In this document: in pieces, positions 11,303 to 23,600 of the stretch
How the letters are laid out: every line of letters starts with the position of its first letter
Numbering within the stretch: position 1 is the first letter of the stretch
Assembly (NCBI GenBank): GCA_039545275.1
Contig: BCHS01000001.1
Location: forward strand, 636,853 to 700,852
DNA length: 64,000 nt
Reading direction: 5' to 3'
Origin: Pseudomicrostroma phylloplanum
Lineage: Eukaryota > Basidiomycota > Exobasidiomycetes > Microstromatales
Translations under genes and position numbers: made by a program
The notes under the pieces: model-generated
The model's input: the letters and a program-made list of their open reading frames with translations, nothing else
Databases searched by the model: none
Told to the model about the DNA's origin: nothing

Positions 11303-14273
11303 TTACACAACGTCCCAATCGTCCGTCTCATCAGACTGGACCGACTTGCCCTTGCCCTTGTCCTCTCTCGAAGCACCAGCAGAGGCAGGAGCCGGCACAG
11401 CGGCGGTCACCGTGCTCGTGCTCCTAGAAGCGTATCGAGCACCATCAGCAGTGCCTCCTTCCCTCCCTCCCACTCCCACTGTCCTCCCCAAAGCAGTCAT
11501 CGAAGATGTCCGTCCCTCGACGTCCCCCGCCCGGGTCTGCGCCTGCGTGGACATCGGTGGCTGCGAATGCTCCTTTCCTTTGCGTCGTGAACTCCTGCTG
11601 CTCCCGATTTCCTTGCCATTAAAGATGACGGTGCCTGCAGATGCAGATGCAGATATAGGGCCTGAAGGGGACGCAGAGGTGGAGGCAGACTTCAAGATCG
11701 ATGTCGACTCGCTGCCCGGGGGTCGAGAGGAGGCAGGCGCTGCGCTGGAGGAGGAGGAGACCTTGCTCTTGCTGCTCCTACTCCTGGACTCGACAGGAGC
11801 CTCTCGTGACTTCTCGCTCGTGCCTGCCCCTGCTCCTGCTCCCATGGGCGGGTCTCGCTGAGCAGAGGTGTCCACACGCGGGCGCGAGGCAGAGGTAGAG
11901 GTCATACCGGCCGTGCTTGACCGTACAGCGCCACCGCCGCTGCTACCGCCGCTTGCCCTGGCTGCTTCCTTCTGTCCCCTCTGACGAAGGAAATCCAGAC
12001 TGACAGGCGAGGAAGTGGCCTGGTTCGCCGCGGCACCCGTCGCTGGCGCCGTGCCGCCCGTCTTACCTGCAGTCGTGGTACGGCGATCTGCTGGTGCTCC
12101 CGAAGAGCGTGAATGAGTGGCATTGGGAGTAGCTGGACTTACAGCTGGAAGCCCCCCTTTGGACGGGGTTCCCCCAGCTCGACTCTCCTTGCGCTGCTGC
12201 ACGGGCTGCGCATGCAGGTCGAGCAAGCTGGCTGCTGCTTGCCCTGCATCCACGTAGCTCTCCTCCATCAACGTTTTCGACGTCGTTGACGTTGTAGCTG
12301 TAGCACTTCTGCGCGCCGGTGAGGAGGAAGAGGATGGAGGTGCTCCGCCTCCTCCGCCTTGAGGTGTGGATGTACCCTCGTGTAGCTCGTGCAGCTGGAG
12401 CAGCTTTGAGAAGTCCAGCGTTGGGAGGGTGAAATCTTGCAGGGCGTTCGAGGAAGGAGGTACCGCGAGATGGGAGCGCCTGGGGTAAACATAGATGGAG
12501 ATTGTGTTAGCTTCGCATCCGCTCGTCGCCAAGCTTCAGCTGCGATCCTACTCACTTGGTCCCTACCGCATGAGCGGCTTCATACAGCAGTCTCAGCGTG
12601 CTCCCACCAGCTTTCACCAAGTCGATCTGAACGCCCTGAGTCCAGGCAAAGTAAGCAGCATTATATGCCAGCATGACCAGAGCGCGACAGAAGTCCCGAG
12701 CAGATGCAAGAGCCGTATCAATTTTTTTGCTCGTTGCCGCACCCGTGTGCGACTCGACTGGTACAGCAGCCTCTTTGTTAGGCTTGCCCTGAGCCTGAAG
12801 GGCTGAAGCTCGCCCCCAGGTCTTGTTGTTACGACCGGGCAGTGTGACGAAGCTCTCTAATGTACTGAGAGTCGATGCGCCCAGCGACATCATCGAGGCT
12901 TCGATCCCTCGTCCGGCTGTCGAAATGGCAGATTGAGGAGCGCTAGGGGCTCCAGAGATTGCGGCGTATGCGCTCTGCCCGAGGTGGAGCTTCACACTCA
13001 TACTGTCACGCACAGACATAAATGTTGAGCCACCAACATCACGCACGCTGATCCTGTCAATTCGAAATACTCACGTTGCTATCCCCACTGGAGCCCAAAG
13101 CTCATCTGGAGTGAAGGACCACCTACCGTTCTCATCAGAGAACATCCTGAAGGGCAGAGTGACCCCGCATATTGCAGCCATCGCCTGCAGTACTTGACAA
13201 GTAATACTCGCAGCTGTGTTGACGTCGGCTCTAGCGAAGCGTCTGATGTCCGAAGCGGTAGGAAGGGGCAGAGCGAGGGGACTCGTGGGAGGGAGGATGG
13301 TCCACTCTGACGAGAGGCTGGTGTGCGTCGGGGCTGCGGGGCTTGTAGTGTTGCCAATGGGCTCAAAGGCACCGGGCATGAAGCGCTCTCGAGCCCTAGC
13401 CAGGAGATGCGTTCCGCTGTTTGCCGGAGGCACTACAGAGTAGTAGCCGAGTAGCTGCAGTTGTCGGACCTTGCGGCTTCGACCGAGCTCCTCTTGCTGC
13501 AGCTGGACCTTTCTACGAAGTTGCTGAATCTGCACCTCCAAGCTTCTCCTGTAGCCACCAGGCTGGGTGACCTCAGCTTCAGCGCTGAGCATGTGACGAG
13601 CTGCCGCAAGGTAGCTTCTCCGCCTGGCTAGCTCAGCACGCTTCGACTCGACCCTCTCCCTCAGCTTCGCGACATCCCTCGTAGAAGTCTCCACATCGTC
13701 TCTCCGTTCTGCGAGTTGAGCAGTGAGCTGCGACCAGCGACTTGAGATGGCTCTGCCGTGATGAGATGCCATCGGATGAGGGTTGCGAGGCAGATCCGAA
13801 GGAGGCCCAAACGGGTCGGGCATATTAGCTCCGTCCTCCTCCTCCTCCGCGAGGTCATTGCCCAGCAGAGCATCCGTCATCTTCCTACTGCCATCGCGAG
13901 CGGTGGTCAGTCTCAACATATTGGCGCGGTGCTTCTCCAGCTTGGCCTGTACGCAATGCTGGCAGAGGTACCATGCTGAGGAGATGCGGCATTGAGGACA
14001 GGGGACAGGCTCTGCGACGCGGGCGGGGCGACTGGCCAAGGCAAGAGAGGATCGGAATGGGCGCTTCGCTGCTGTTGCTCTTGTATCAGGCGTCGTAGGC
14101 TCTGTATGTTGTGTCGAAGCGTGCTTCTTGACCCTCACGGCGGTTCTCTTCTTGGACGAGGACGGGTCTGCAGGTCTGGTCCGCCGGGGCTCGGAGGCTG
14201 ATGCGGTTGCAGCCGCGGAGGGAGAGTCGGCAGCCATCCTGCCGCTCTTGGCGGTATCAGCACCTCCAGACAT
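11303..14273 (-). CDS. ATG14: Atg14/UVRAG-family subunit of the Vps34 PI3-kinase complex
   Basis: Likely the autophagy-specific subunit that directs Vps34-Vps15-Vps30 to the autophagosome formation site. Three exons, complement of 14273-13075, 13002-12556 and 12479-11303, give 940 aa. Four cysteines near residues 92-107 are spaced C-x2-C-x8-C-x2-C, the paired-cysteine signature that distinguishes Atg14/Barkor from UVRAG/Vps38. A long charged coiled coil runs from about 175 to 285. A folded region follows, with LLGYYSVVPP, then ITCQVLQAMAAICGVTLPFRM, MSVKLHLGQSAY and LVMLAYNAAYFAWTQGV, as in the C-terminal half of this family. The last ~390 residues are Ser/Thr/Pro-rich and disordered, ending in an acidic DDWDVV. 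That tail makes the protein much longer than yeast Atg14 (344 aa). Vps38/UVRAG is the main alternative. It is divergent from nothing nearby: DCP2 lies upstream on the same strand. Confidence 0.75.
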
Positions 14274-14714
14274 GACTTCAGAGTCAGCGTGGCATCGAGA
14301 TAGAGTTCAATAGCATCAGGTACGAGGCGAGGTGGTTGTGGTAGTGGTGATGATAGTGGTAAGATTAGTAGTCTAGGTGGTGTGGAGTCATGGGCACGGC
14401 GGAAGCGCGCTTTTGCCGCCAATCAACAGCCGCGCTCGAGCCAACTCGGCCCGAGACTGAGCGGGCGGGGAGGGAATCAAAGACCAGTCTAGAGGCACAA
14501 GTCTCACTCAATAAGCCAGACTTCAGATCAAGACGGAGAATGGATGGATGGATGTATTGGATCAGCTGGTGATGCTCTGACGATGTACACGTGTAAGGTC
14601 TCAAACACAACGAAAGATGTGCGATCCTATGGTACAAGCATAGTGCAACAGGAGGGTGCAAGCAGCGTTGGATAGAGCAAGGGTCCAGTCATCAAATCAA
14701 CGCCTGCACTCGTC
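14274..14714. other. Intergenic region, ATG14 promoter/DCP2 3' flank
   Basis: About 440 bases between two minus-strand genes. It should carry the ATG14 promoter and the DCP2 3' untranslated region. A short GGAT run occurs near 14538-14550. No gene or RNA was recognised. Confidence 0.5.
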
Positions 14715-17231
14715 TCAAGAACCATTCAGCAAGGCGAGAAGCCCGCCTGAATTACCATTTTGGTTCGGCGGGGCAGGGCCGCCTACAGGACCGTTGGGAA
14801 CACCCGTGTTCTGCTGCATCGGAGGCGAAAGAGGCAAGGGAGGTCCGAAGTTGCCTCCTCCATTTTGCGGAGCTGGCAGGCCAGGCCCTCGACCATCAGC
14901 GAATGGTGGCTGGTGGAATGGGCCCTGAGGATAGTGTTGAGGGGCGAACTGATGTCCTTCCATTGGCGGCATGGGAGCCATTGGAGGGAATGGGCCTGGC
15001 GAAAAGGCGGGGTGGGCGAAGTGAGGGCCAGGAGGGTGCTGTGGGTACTGCTGCCACGGCGGGAAGCCAGACTGTTGAAAGTGCGGAGGTGGAGGGCCTG
15101 GAGGAGACATACCGGGCAGGTGATGAGGATGCGGCATCGGCGCAGGATACATCTGAGGCTGCTGTTGATGGCTTTGCGGGGCTCCCCCGATTGATGCGAC
15201 AGGTCCTGCGTTCAGCATAGCAAGTAGCGATGCCCGACCCACATCTGGCGAGTTGCCTCCGGCTCCAGCGTGAGGCGGGGGCTGAGGGGACAGATAGGAA
15301 TCGTTGAGTACTCCTTGTGGGTAGGCCCCTGAGGCTTGGTGTTGATCGCGATGGTCATGCATGGAGTTCAGAGGTGGCGCCGAGAAACCAGCGAAGGGGG
15401 AAGGTTTCTGCTGCTGCTGAGGTGCTTGTCCAAGGGAATCGTCCCCGTTCTGCAGCATCGCTAGAAGTGAGGCTTCTCTTGATGCGTTCGATGGAGCTGC
15501 GGTTGATTGTGGAGCGAAATGTCCGAATGGGCCAGCCGATTGTTGCAGATGCGGATCGCTGGCCTCTGCAGTCCGTTGCAAGGAAGGCTCGCCATCGCCT
15601 CCCATCAATTGTCTCAGCAGTGCTTCCCTCTTCTTCGCCCGCTCATCTTCTTCTCCGCTCCTTTGCCGAGTGGCCGGGCTGTCACTCGCTGGCACTGCCG
15701 CCTCAGCAGGAGGAGGATTCGGACTCAGCATCTCCAACAGTTTCGTTGTCCCGTTGTTGCTCTTTGTAGCTCTTGGCGCTGCAAGAGGAGATTGGCTACT
15801 AGCAGCAGAGAGGTGTTGGTTTTGCAGCTGGTGTACGAGATCTTGCTCAGAATCCGATGACTGCTGGAAGTGATTTGTTCGAGAAGAGGCAGCAGGCACA
15901 GCTTGGCCCGAGAGTGGCACGGAAGGGGCTGCTGATTGATGGGCGTGATTGTTGAAGGCGCTCAAGGATTGAGCGGGTGGCGGCGCCGGCCGAGCATTCG
16001 AGCCTTGGAGCAGCGCTAGCAATGTCGCAGAGTCGCCATTTGATTGAGGAAGCGAGAGGGGCGCAGTGCCTGGCGCAGATGGCGCAGGTGCAGTCTGCTG
16101 TGCCGGAGCCTGCGCTGGACCGCCCCGTATAGCAACAGGTTCAGAGGGCGCCATGGCCGAAGACTGGTCGACTTCTGGGCCTGGCATTCCTCCTTGTTCG
16201 ATCTGGACCCTCTTCCGGTTGTCGCGAATCCATTGCTTCAGCTTGCCAATGAAGGGCGTGACGAGGTAGAACTTTGCTCCAGCGTTTGCACTTGCCAAAC
16301 CGCCTCCGCCTCCCGCCTGAGACTGCTTCCAGGTCGGCAGATCCGAGAGCTTAAACCACGAGATTTTCTGTGGTAACGCAGAGACTGGGTGTGAGACACG
16401 GTTCGCCACCTGACACCGCTTCGCCCTGACTCACGCTGATCTCTTTCCTCGTCTGCGTCTCGAAGATGGTGTCTTTGCGTACTCCTGGGACGATGTAAAG
16501 CCTCATTTTCTGCTCCCTCACGTTGAGCTCCATCCAGTGCGGCGATTCTGGAGCCAAGAGCTCAGAGCAATCGAAGCCCGTCTCTTCTAGTGTCTCCCGT
16601 ACAGCACAATCGCGGTGCGTCTCGGACTGGTTGATCTTGCCTTTGGGAAAGCCCCATGCCGCACTCGACTTCCACCCCTTTACCAGCACACAGCTCTTCC
16701 AGTCTTCCGAGAGCAAAACCGCCCCGCAGACGGGCACTCTGGTCTTGTACTTCATGAACTCATCGAAGGCTGCCTCCAGCCCGTATGTCTGGCCTCCTAG
16801 GGCTGACAAGTCTTGGATTGTCCCGCTGGTGTTGGCATCATTGTCACTGGATACGTACTGCCGGATGAGTGGCACAGAGAGCGATGCTGTCTGCAGGATG
16901 TAGATGGAGAATTTGCGTAGATTGAGAGAGGGGAGCTTGGGATTGAGAGGGCGTAGAAAGTCTTCGTAGAACCAATGTCTGAGAGAGCGTAGATGACCGT
17001 GACACCGAGGCACGTTAGACTGACGTCCTGAGAAACTCTCGCGTATACACAGCCCTCCTCGACTTACGCTTGCTCGACCTGGAAACATATCCTCTCTATC
17101 CTTTGCAGCTCCTCACTAGGCAGATTCACGATGAATCTCGAGCTGAGGTCCTCCAGGACTTCCACGAAGCTCAATGTTGCCCATTGATTGCTGGCTCCCG
17201 ATGATGTTGCTGTAGAGTTGGCTCCTGTCAT
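14715..17231 (-). CDS. DCP2: mRNA-decapping enzyme Dcp2 (Nudix hydrolase)
   Basis: Removes the m7G cap from mRNA in the cytoplasm and P bodies, committing transcripts to 5'-3' decay. Three exons, complement of 17231-17068, 16978-16435 and 16367-14715, give 786 aa. The N-terminal regulatory domain (RFIVNLPSEEL, then HWFYEDF) binds Dcp1 in the family. The catalytic Nudix box is intact: it follows AWGFPKG and matches G-x5-E-x7-RE-x2-EE-x-G across GKINQSE to EETGF. Box B is represented by KISWFKLSDLPTW. The C-terminal ~550 residues are disordered, Gln/Pro/Gly-rich, and contain six short leucine motifs of the LLxxL type near residues 352, 446, 486, 537, 617 and 779. In fungi such motifs bind Edc3 and Pat1. 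The start ATG at 17231 gives the conserved N-terminal domain after a short Ser/Thr-rich leader. Confidence 0.96.
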
Positions 17232-18179
17232 TCTCAGCAGGGCCTGAGGTCCAGGCTAGGTACCGGCTGAAGCACTAGATTGGCAATAGCGCTGGGCCGT
17301 CTTCTACGAGGCGGCGATGGCTCCTGTAATAGACCCAACAGGACCGGATGTCGGGTATGACGGTAGATGCAAGACGTCTGAAGAGGCTGAAAGGCAAGGA
17401 TGAGGGCCTGTAGATGAGCGGCAGGTATCTTACTGACTTGCAGGGATAGTACTGTCAGACAAAGGTGAGTGAGTGGTGGTAAGGAAGGCGTCTTGTCCCA
17501 TTGCGTCGGTTGGAGGTCAGTGCATTCGCCTCAACTCGTCTCGCCTCGCGTCTTTGCCTCCGTTCCGTTCGTCTGACTGCAAGTAAGCAACGCTCCACCA
17601 CTGCTGCCCTCGCACCGTTTCCCTTCTACCCGTACTACCCATCCGGGCAGTGGAGGATCCTGCAGCTCCAAATGCGACAACATCGGAAGAAGTACGGGGC
17701 CAGCTGAGGGGGCAGGACAGGGATGAACGGGCGGACGCGGTACTGCCGCTCCCCTGAGGTGGGTGTCCGCCTCAGGGGGGTGCAAGCCTGAGAGGCTCCT
17801 ATTCGTGCCTAGTCGCGGACATCGACGTGGCTCTGATGCTATGCCTAGGTTCCAATACTTCTGGCTACCTGATATCGGCTGTTCACGACAATGACTCGAA
17901 GCATCGCTCTGCAGAAACGATGTTGGACAGGGGCAGCGCACAAGGGTCATGCTCGACACCGCCATGCTCCTCGCCTCCAAAGACCTGGGGCCACTCAGCT
18001 GTCAGGCACAAGTGAGATCGCCCCGGACTCGCGTGTCCGGCATAGACGAGGCGCTCAAGGCTAATTGCTTGCACTCCTCGTCATAGGCAGTCCACTCTCC
18101 TCTCTTCCAACCTTTGAACATTCCCTCCGTCCCCCATACCCCCTCACCAACCCGCAATCAGAGGTCACAGACTGCCGCA
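17232..18179. other. Divergent intergenic region DCP2/lipase
   Basis: About 950 bases between divergent genes, carrying both promoters. Small open frames occur on both strands (17531-17980 minus is the longest), but their composition is Cys/Pro/Arg-rich and they show no domain. I see no RNA gene or mobile element. Confidence 0.5.
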
Positions 18180-20196
18180 ATGTGCCCTCCTAAGTCATCC
18201 CTAGGCATCTTCGATCGCGCTTTGCGTACCGTAGGGTTGCAGAGAGAGACGGACTACGATCATGCCTACCACCAAGCCTACCTCGACATGTCACGAGCCG
18301 GCGGTGAAGATCACAAAGCCACCAATCGCGCTGAGGACGATTCGACGTCCTGCCATAAAGCGCTTGTATCCCTCAACCTAAAGAAAGCCTACAAGCCCTT
18401 CCCCGAGGATGATCCTTTCTACTACGTCAAGGCTACCCCATCTGCCCTGGCTGCCTACGCTCCCGGGCATATTCTCAGCTATAGGTCCATCGAGCTCACC
18501 TCCTTCCCAGGTATCGACGGCAACAAGATCAAGACTTGGCAGATTGCCTATGTGTACACCAACGCCGAGGACAAGGCCGCGGTCAGTGTACTTGTAGTTA
18601 TCCTTCCAGAAAACTCCAAGAGGGACAAGATTCTGGCTCAGCTGCCCAAGACAGACGCCGCCATCTCCGAATGCCGGACAAGCTACTCGCTGAGGAAAGG
18701 TAGCGCGGCTCGCTTTGCTTGTGAGTTCCTTCCGACAGCCCCAAGAGCTTCGTAAACGGATCATCCTGCTTCAGAAACTCATGTGCTTTCCCTTACTCCT
18801 GTCTCGCTCGTCAGCTCTCTCAGAGTCTCCCTTCATTGGGAGTTTCCTGGATCAAGGATGGATCTGCTTCCTCCCAGATGTAAGTAGGCTTTCTCCTTTG
18901 GTGATGTCGCACTTGGCACGGGTCACCTGAACTCTCATCACTTCTCTTGCGCCTGTGGCCACTGCCTTGATTTGCCTACAGTATATGGGTCAGCAAGACT
19001 CATTCGGCAATGGGCCCCTCGGTGGACGATGTGCACTTGATGCAGCCCGCGCTGTTCTCAACTTTGCGCCCCTAGAGCTACAGCCCCAGAGAAAGCTTGC
19101 TTTCTGGGGCTTCTCGTCCGGAGCTCAAGCTGTCGGATGGGCAGCTTCCCAGCAGGCTGCCTATGCGCCGGAGCTGACGTCGTCGATTATTGGATGGGCC
19201 GCGGGCGGTCTCCCTGGTGAGTCAGGGATGCTGAGGTTTGTCTGTTCGTGAGCTAACCAGGCGGCGATCTGTCTTCTTTCCTCCAGTCAACCCATTGTCT
19301 TGCGCATACCATATGAACGATAATATCTCGGCCGGTCTTATCATAGGAGTCGTGGCAGGTCTCGTGAGTGCTGTAAAGGAGATTTTGCCGTGCGACAACC
19401 GAGAGTCACAATATTCTCATCTGCAGCCCCACATCTCTACCCGCTGCAACAGAGCAACGCGTATCCCGCGTTGAGGGAGTGGCTCGAAGCTAGTCTCACA
19501 CCCGCGGGCAAGAAGCTTTACGGCAAGGCTAGCGAGTCCTGCTTTGGTGGCTTCATGTTCGCCTCGTTCCTGAAGGATGTACTTGGGTCAACTTACTTCA
19601 GACAAGATAGGCCCCTGGAAGACCCACTCCCCCGCAAGATTCTCGATCAGCTCAATTTGGATCGACCAGAGATCCGCGTCCCATCGCAGCCCCTGTTCAT
19701 TTTGGGTAGCTTGCACGATGAAGTTGTTCCCACGGCTGATTTGGACAACTTTGTCGATCACTGGGCCGAAAAAGGTGCGAACTTGGAATACACTAGGGAC
19801 AGGCTTAGCAAGCACGTCACTCTGTGCTTCACTGGCTTTCCGGCTACCCTGCACTGGCTGCAGAACCGTTTCGATGGCCAAGAGACGCACTCCAAGCCAG
19901 GTAAACCTTACATCCGCACGGTCGACACGACCCTTTGGCTAGACGATGATGATGCTGAAGACTTAGCCACTCCACACGACAAGCAAGAAGGCGATTCCAA
20001 GCCTGCGGCAGAAGGTCCACCAGAGGAGAACCCTAAAACAAGTGGTCAGTTGATGAGCCAGGAGACGTCGAGCGCGAGCGAAAAGGCAGATGTTGAGACT
20101 CTCGCACCCTCATTCTGGCCTACAGTCCCCGAGGCTCGTCGTCGCCAGATCAGGCAGACTCTGGCCGCCTTCAGAGACAAAGCGTACTTCTACTAA
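18180..20196 (+). CDS. LIP-family (Candida-type secretory lipase) triacylglycerol lipase
   Basis: Alpha/beta hydrolase that should cleave triacylglycerols or other esters. Five exons, 18180-18720, 18815-18879, 18982-19216, 19287-19363 and 19453-20196, give 553 aa. Family features appear in order: FYYVKATPSALAAYAPG, GHILSYRSI, YMGQQDSFGNGPLGGRCALD, the nucleophile elbow GFSSG (Ser near 247), YAPELTSSIIGWAAGG, the acid region HDEVVPTADLDNF (Asp near 395) and the histidine in RLSKHVTLCF (near 427). The last intron has two possible acceptors; 19453 is chosen because it keeps frame and rebuilds VVAGLSNAYPALREWL, as in homologues. No hydrophobic signal peptide is visible from this ATG or from the in-frame ATG at 18114, unlike classic secreted members. 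A ~100-residue acidic Ser/Glu/Pro-rich C-terminal extension is also unusual. An intracellular lipase is inferred. Confidence 0.88.
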
Positions 20197-20618
20197 GAGT
20201 CAGCATGACCATTGTGCGCCCTGTCAGCATACGTCCTCGATGACTGGATTGTCCGGAGCTCGCTCGCTCGCTCTTCTATTTCTATACCTGCTCAATGATA
20301 CCAATTCCTATTCCTGTGCAGCGCAGATGCGCTCTTCCTCGTCCGCGTTTGTCTGTTCCCATGTGAGTCTAATTGCATCGTGTAATAGTCTATGTAGGCT
20401 TGGACATGTCACCAGGCAGGTGTGTCTCGGTGAGCACAGGCAGCCGACCTCGCTTCCCGCAATGGCCGAAATCAGCGTGGCGCCACTTGGCTTCCACGGC
20501 CGGCAAATCCCACCGGGCCGAATGTCTTGACATGCCCTGTCCGCCTTCCCGGTTCGAGACCCTCATCCTCACATCATCCGCATTACTAGATTCCCCGAGC
20601 TAGTCGGTCAGTCGGTCC
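20197..20618. other. Intergenic region, lipase/VWA8
   Basis: About 420 bases between two plus-strand genes, so it carries the lipase 3' flank and the VWA8 promoter. A GGTTCGAG string near 20551 recalls a tRNA T-loop, but the flanking bases do not pair into a T-stem and no acceptor stem is present. Confidence 0.5.
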
Positions 20619-23600
20619 ATGCTCTTGAGTCGGGCAAGCCGCATCTCACGCCCAGGTCTCGTTCATGCCCGTCTCTGGCCTTTGACTCCGGGCACTACTC
20701 GCACTCTTACCTCACGTCCACTCGCTCCCTACAAGATGCCGGACTCTAACGATGGCAAGACGGGCGGCTCCTCGTCTGCACTCGTCCCTAATGCACTGTC
20801 AAGAGTAGCAGCTCTCTCGCGGCAGCTTTTCCCATCCAATCCTTTCTCAACCAAAGCTACCGCCTCTTCCCCAACTCATCTCGGAGACCTCAAGCTGGGA
20901 CCTGATGTCACACTTCCGGTCTTTGAACCTCATGATCCGCTTCGGCTGCCAATGCAGCGGCTCCTGCTAGACCTGGAGGACCCGAATGTCCTCTCCGACC
21001 TGACCTGGATGGGCAAGAAGTGGCAGCTGGGCCAAGATATCTTCCTCCTCTCTCCTCCCGGCCCCTACTCCCGCCGACTGGCCCTGACGTTTGCTGCTCT
21101 GCTACAGGTGCCCTTTGAGTACGTCTCGATGCATAGAGATGTAGGAGAGTCAGAGCTGTTGCAGCAGCGCTCCCTGCAGGCTGGAGGGACGTTGAAGTAC
21201 ATAGACGGACCGGTGGTGCGGGCAATGAAGGAGGGCTCGCTTTTGGTCTTAGATGGTGTGCAAAGAGCGGAGAGGAACGTCATGCCTCTCCTCAACAATA
21301 TTCTTGAGAACAGAGAAGCTAATCTGGCCGACGGCACGCAATTGGTACCTACCAGTCGACTGGAGGCTCTCAGGGGCGCTGAAGGCGCATCATCGTCCGA
21401 CTCTGCCTCCCAGGAGCGGGACAGCCGCTTCATCCCGGTCCACCCCAACTTCAAGGTGATAGCATTGGGCTTGCCCACACCGCCTTACAAGGGTCTTTCC
21501 CTCGACCCGCCTTTCCGATCTCGTTTCCAGTCACGCTGGGTGGAGAGCCTGGTACCCTCTAAGGAGCTCGCTTCGCACCAGATCATACCTAGTCCTGACG
21601 AGGCATCGGATGCTCCTAGGGAACTGGCTATCCTCCTGGCTCGGCGTCTGTACGACTTCTCCGCGCTTGTCAAATACCACGATGCCTTTGCTCGAGGAGG
21701 CGATATTCTGCCAGAGACAGAGCGCCTTCCCACCATGCCTTCTACAATGCTTCCTCTCTTGCAAGACCTCGTCGAGCTCTTCCCGCCAGTAACGCCGCTA
21801 GTGCAGCCGCCGAGCACCCCCGAGCCCGGTCCAGCAGCCGAGCGTCAGAAGGAGTATCCGCCGCCTCAGGACGGTGCTTTGCAGGTCGCTGCCCACACCA
21901 GAGAGCAAGTCGAGGCGAGGGAGCTGGAATTACTTTCGCGATTGCCGCCTCCGAAGCCTGCTGGTCACATCGCTTCCGAGACTAGGGCATTGCTGGGAGC
22001 GGCTTGGCCAAATCTGTACAGCCTCGACAAGGCCAAGCGCAAAGTTGCTGACGACTTGCTCGAGAGCCTTGCTCTGGACCACGGCATTGGTGCGGGGACC
22101 GGTCCTACGAGCGAGGGCGAGCAATCAGGCTTTGGTCTGCTCGGCTACCGCCTCGTCGGAGTAGAGCGATTGGAAGAGACTCTCGCAAAGGTGCAATTCG
22201 AACAGGTGGCCACGTCAGGTAGGAGAGTCGAGGTGGTCGTACCCTGCGGTCCTTTGCCTTTCCGGGACGTACCGAAAGAAGGTGCGACGTACTCTCTGAA
22301 CGACGAGAGCGTTCACGTCACACCCCGTCTGTTGTCTATCTTGACAACGATGGCGCAGCTTCACTCGCTGGGTCGAGACTTTGCTCTGCTGCCTTCGTCC
22401 TTCGCTACTTTCGAGGGCTCGACACCGCAATCCTCGTCGTCGACAACAACAGCCATCGCACTATTCGGATCGCTATTGGGCTATCCGGTCGAGGCCGTCT
22501 GGCTTTGGAAAGACGTTGGCGGCAATGAGCTGATCATGCGAAGAGCGACGACGCCGGAGGGAGACACAACTTTCGAGCCGAGTCCACTGCTGAAAGGCGC
22601 ACAAGAGGCCAAGATCGTGCATCTGGCTGGCATGGACGTCCTGGGTCCTACAATTGGCTCCCTTGCTAGTCTGTTGCAAGATCGCACACTCGAGCTGTGG
22701 GAGGGCGGGAGAGCATCTCTAGAGCACACTCAGGCTGCGACGTTCGGCAACGGCATTGGCAAGGTGGGCTTGGGCTCTCTTACCCCTCTTCATCCCGCCT
22801 TCCGCCTCATTGCGACCTCTTCCTCCTCCAAGTCAGACTGGCTCAATGAGGAAGTCTCGACGTTATTCAGCTTCGTCTCGCCCTCCCCAATGTCCGAAGC
22901 AGAGGAGAGGGAGATCATCCTGAAGCGCTCGCAATGTCCCCCAGAGCGCTTGGAGCGGCTGCTTGCCTTCGCCAAGCGCTATCGAGAATTGTCGTCTGAC
23001 CCTTCACTGGGTCTCGACAAGTCCAAAAGGCTAGGCACTCGCTCTCTCATCCGCATGGCAACTCGGATCGCCCGTCATCCCAACACCGATGTGAGGGCTC
23101 TGGTGGAGAGAACCCTCCTGGTCGACTTTATGCCAAGGACCAGTAGGGAGCTGGTACGGAACACCTTGGGCGAGAACCGTCTCTTTGCCCGGGGAACGGA
23201 GGGAGCTCACCAATACCAGGCGCCTGAATTCCTTGCGGACCCACGTGTTGAGGGTGATCATCTGGTCTTTGAAGACCTCAATGCGGGCAAAGGTGATGAG
23301 CCAGTCAGACTGCCCATCTTTAATGCCGAGAAAGAGGGTGACGAGGAAGGCTCAGAGACGCTCATTCCCCATACTGGAGCCTTCTACGACAACCCGACGC
23401 AGTCGCTTCTGGCTCGAGACCTTGGCATCGACCTGCAGACCGAGCACCTCCTTTTGCTGGGCAACCAGGGCACGGGTAAGAACAAGATCATCGATCGCCT
23501 GTGCGAGCTGCTGCGTCGCCCGCGCGAGTACATTCAGCTCTCTCGAGACTCCACGGTCTCGTCGATCCTGCAGATCATCCAGCTGGACAAGGGTCAGCTG

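Noticed and set aside
17531..17980. 149-codon minus-strand frame between DCP2 and the lipase
   Set aside because: Cys/Pro/Arg-rich without motifs, in a divergent promoter region.
20545..20560. tRNA-like GGTTCGAG word
   Set aside because: Flanking bases do not pair as a T-stem and no cloverleaf is visible upstream.
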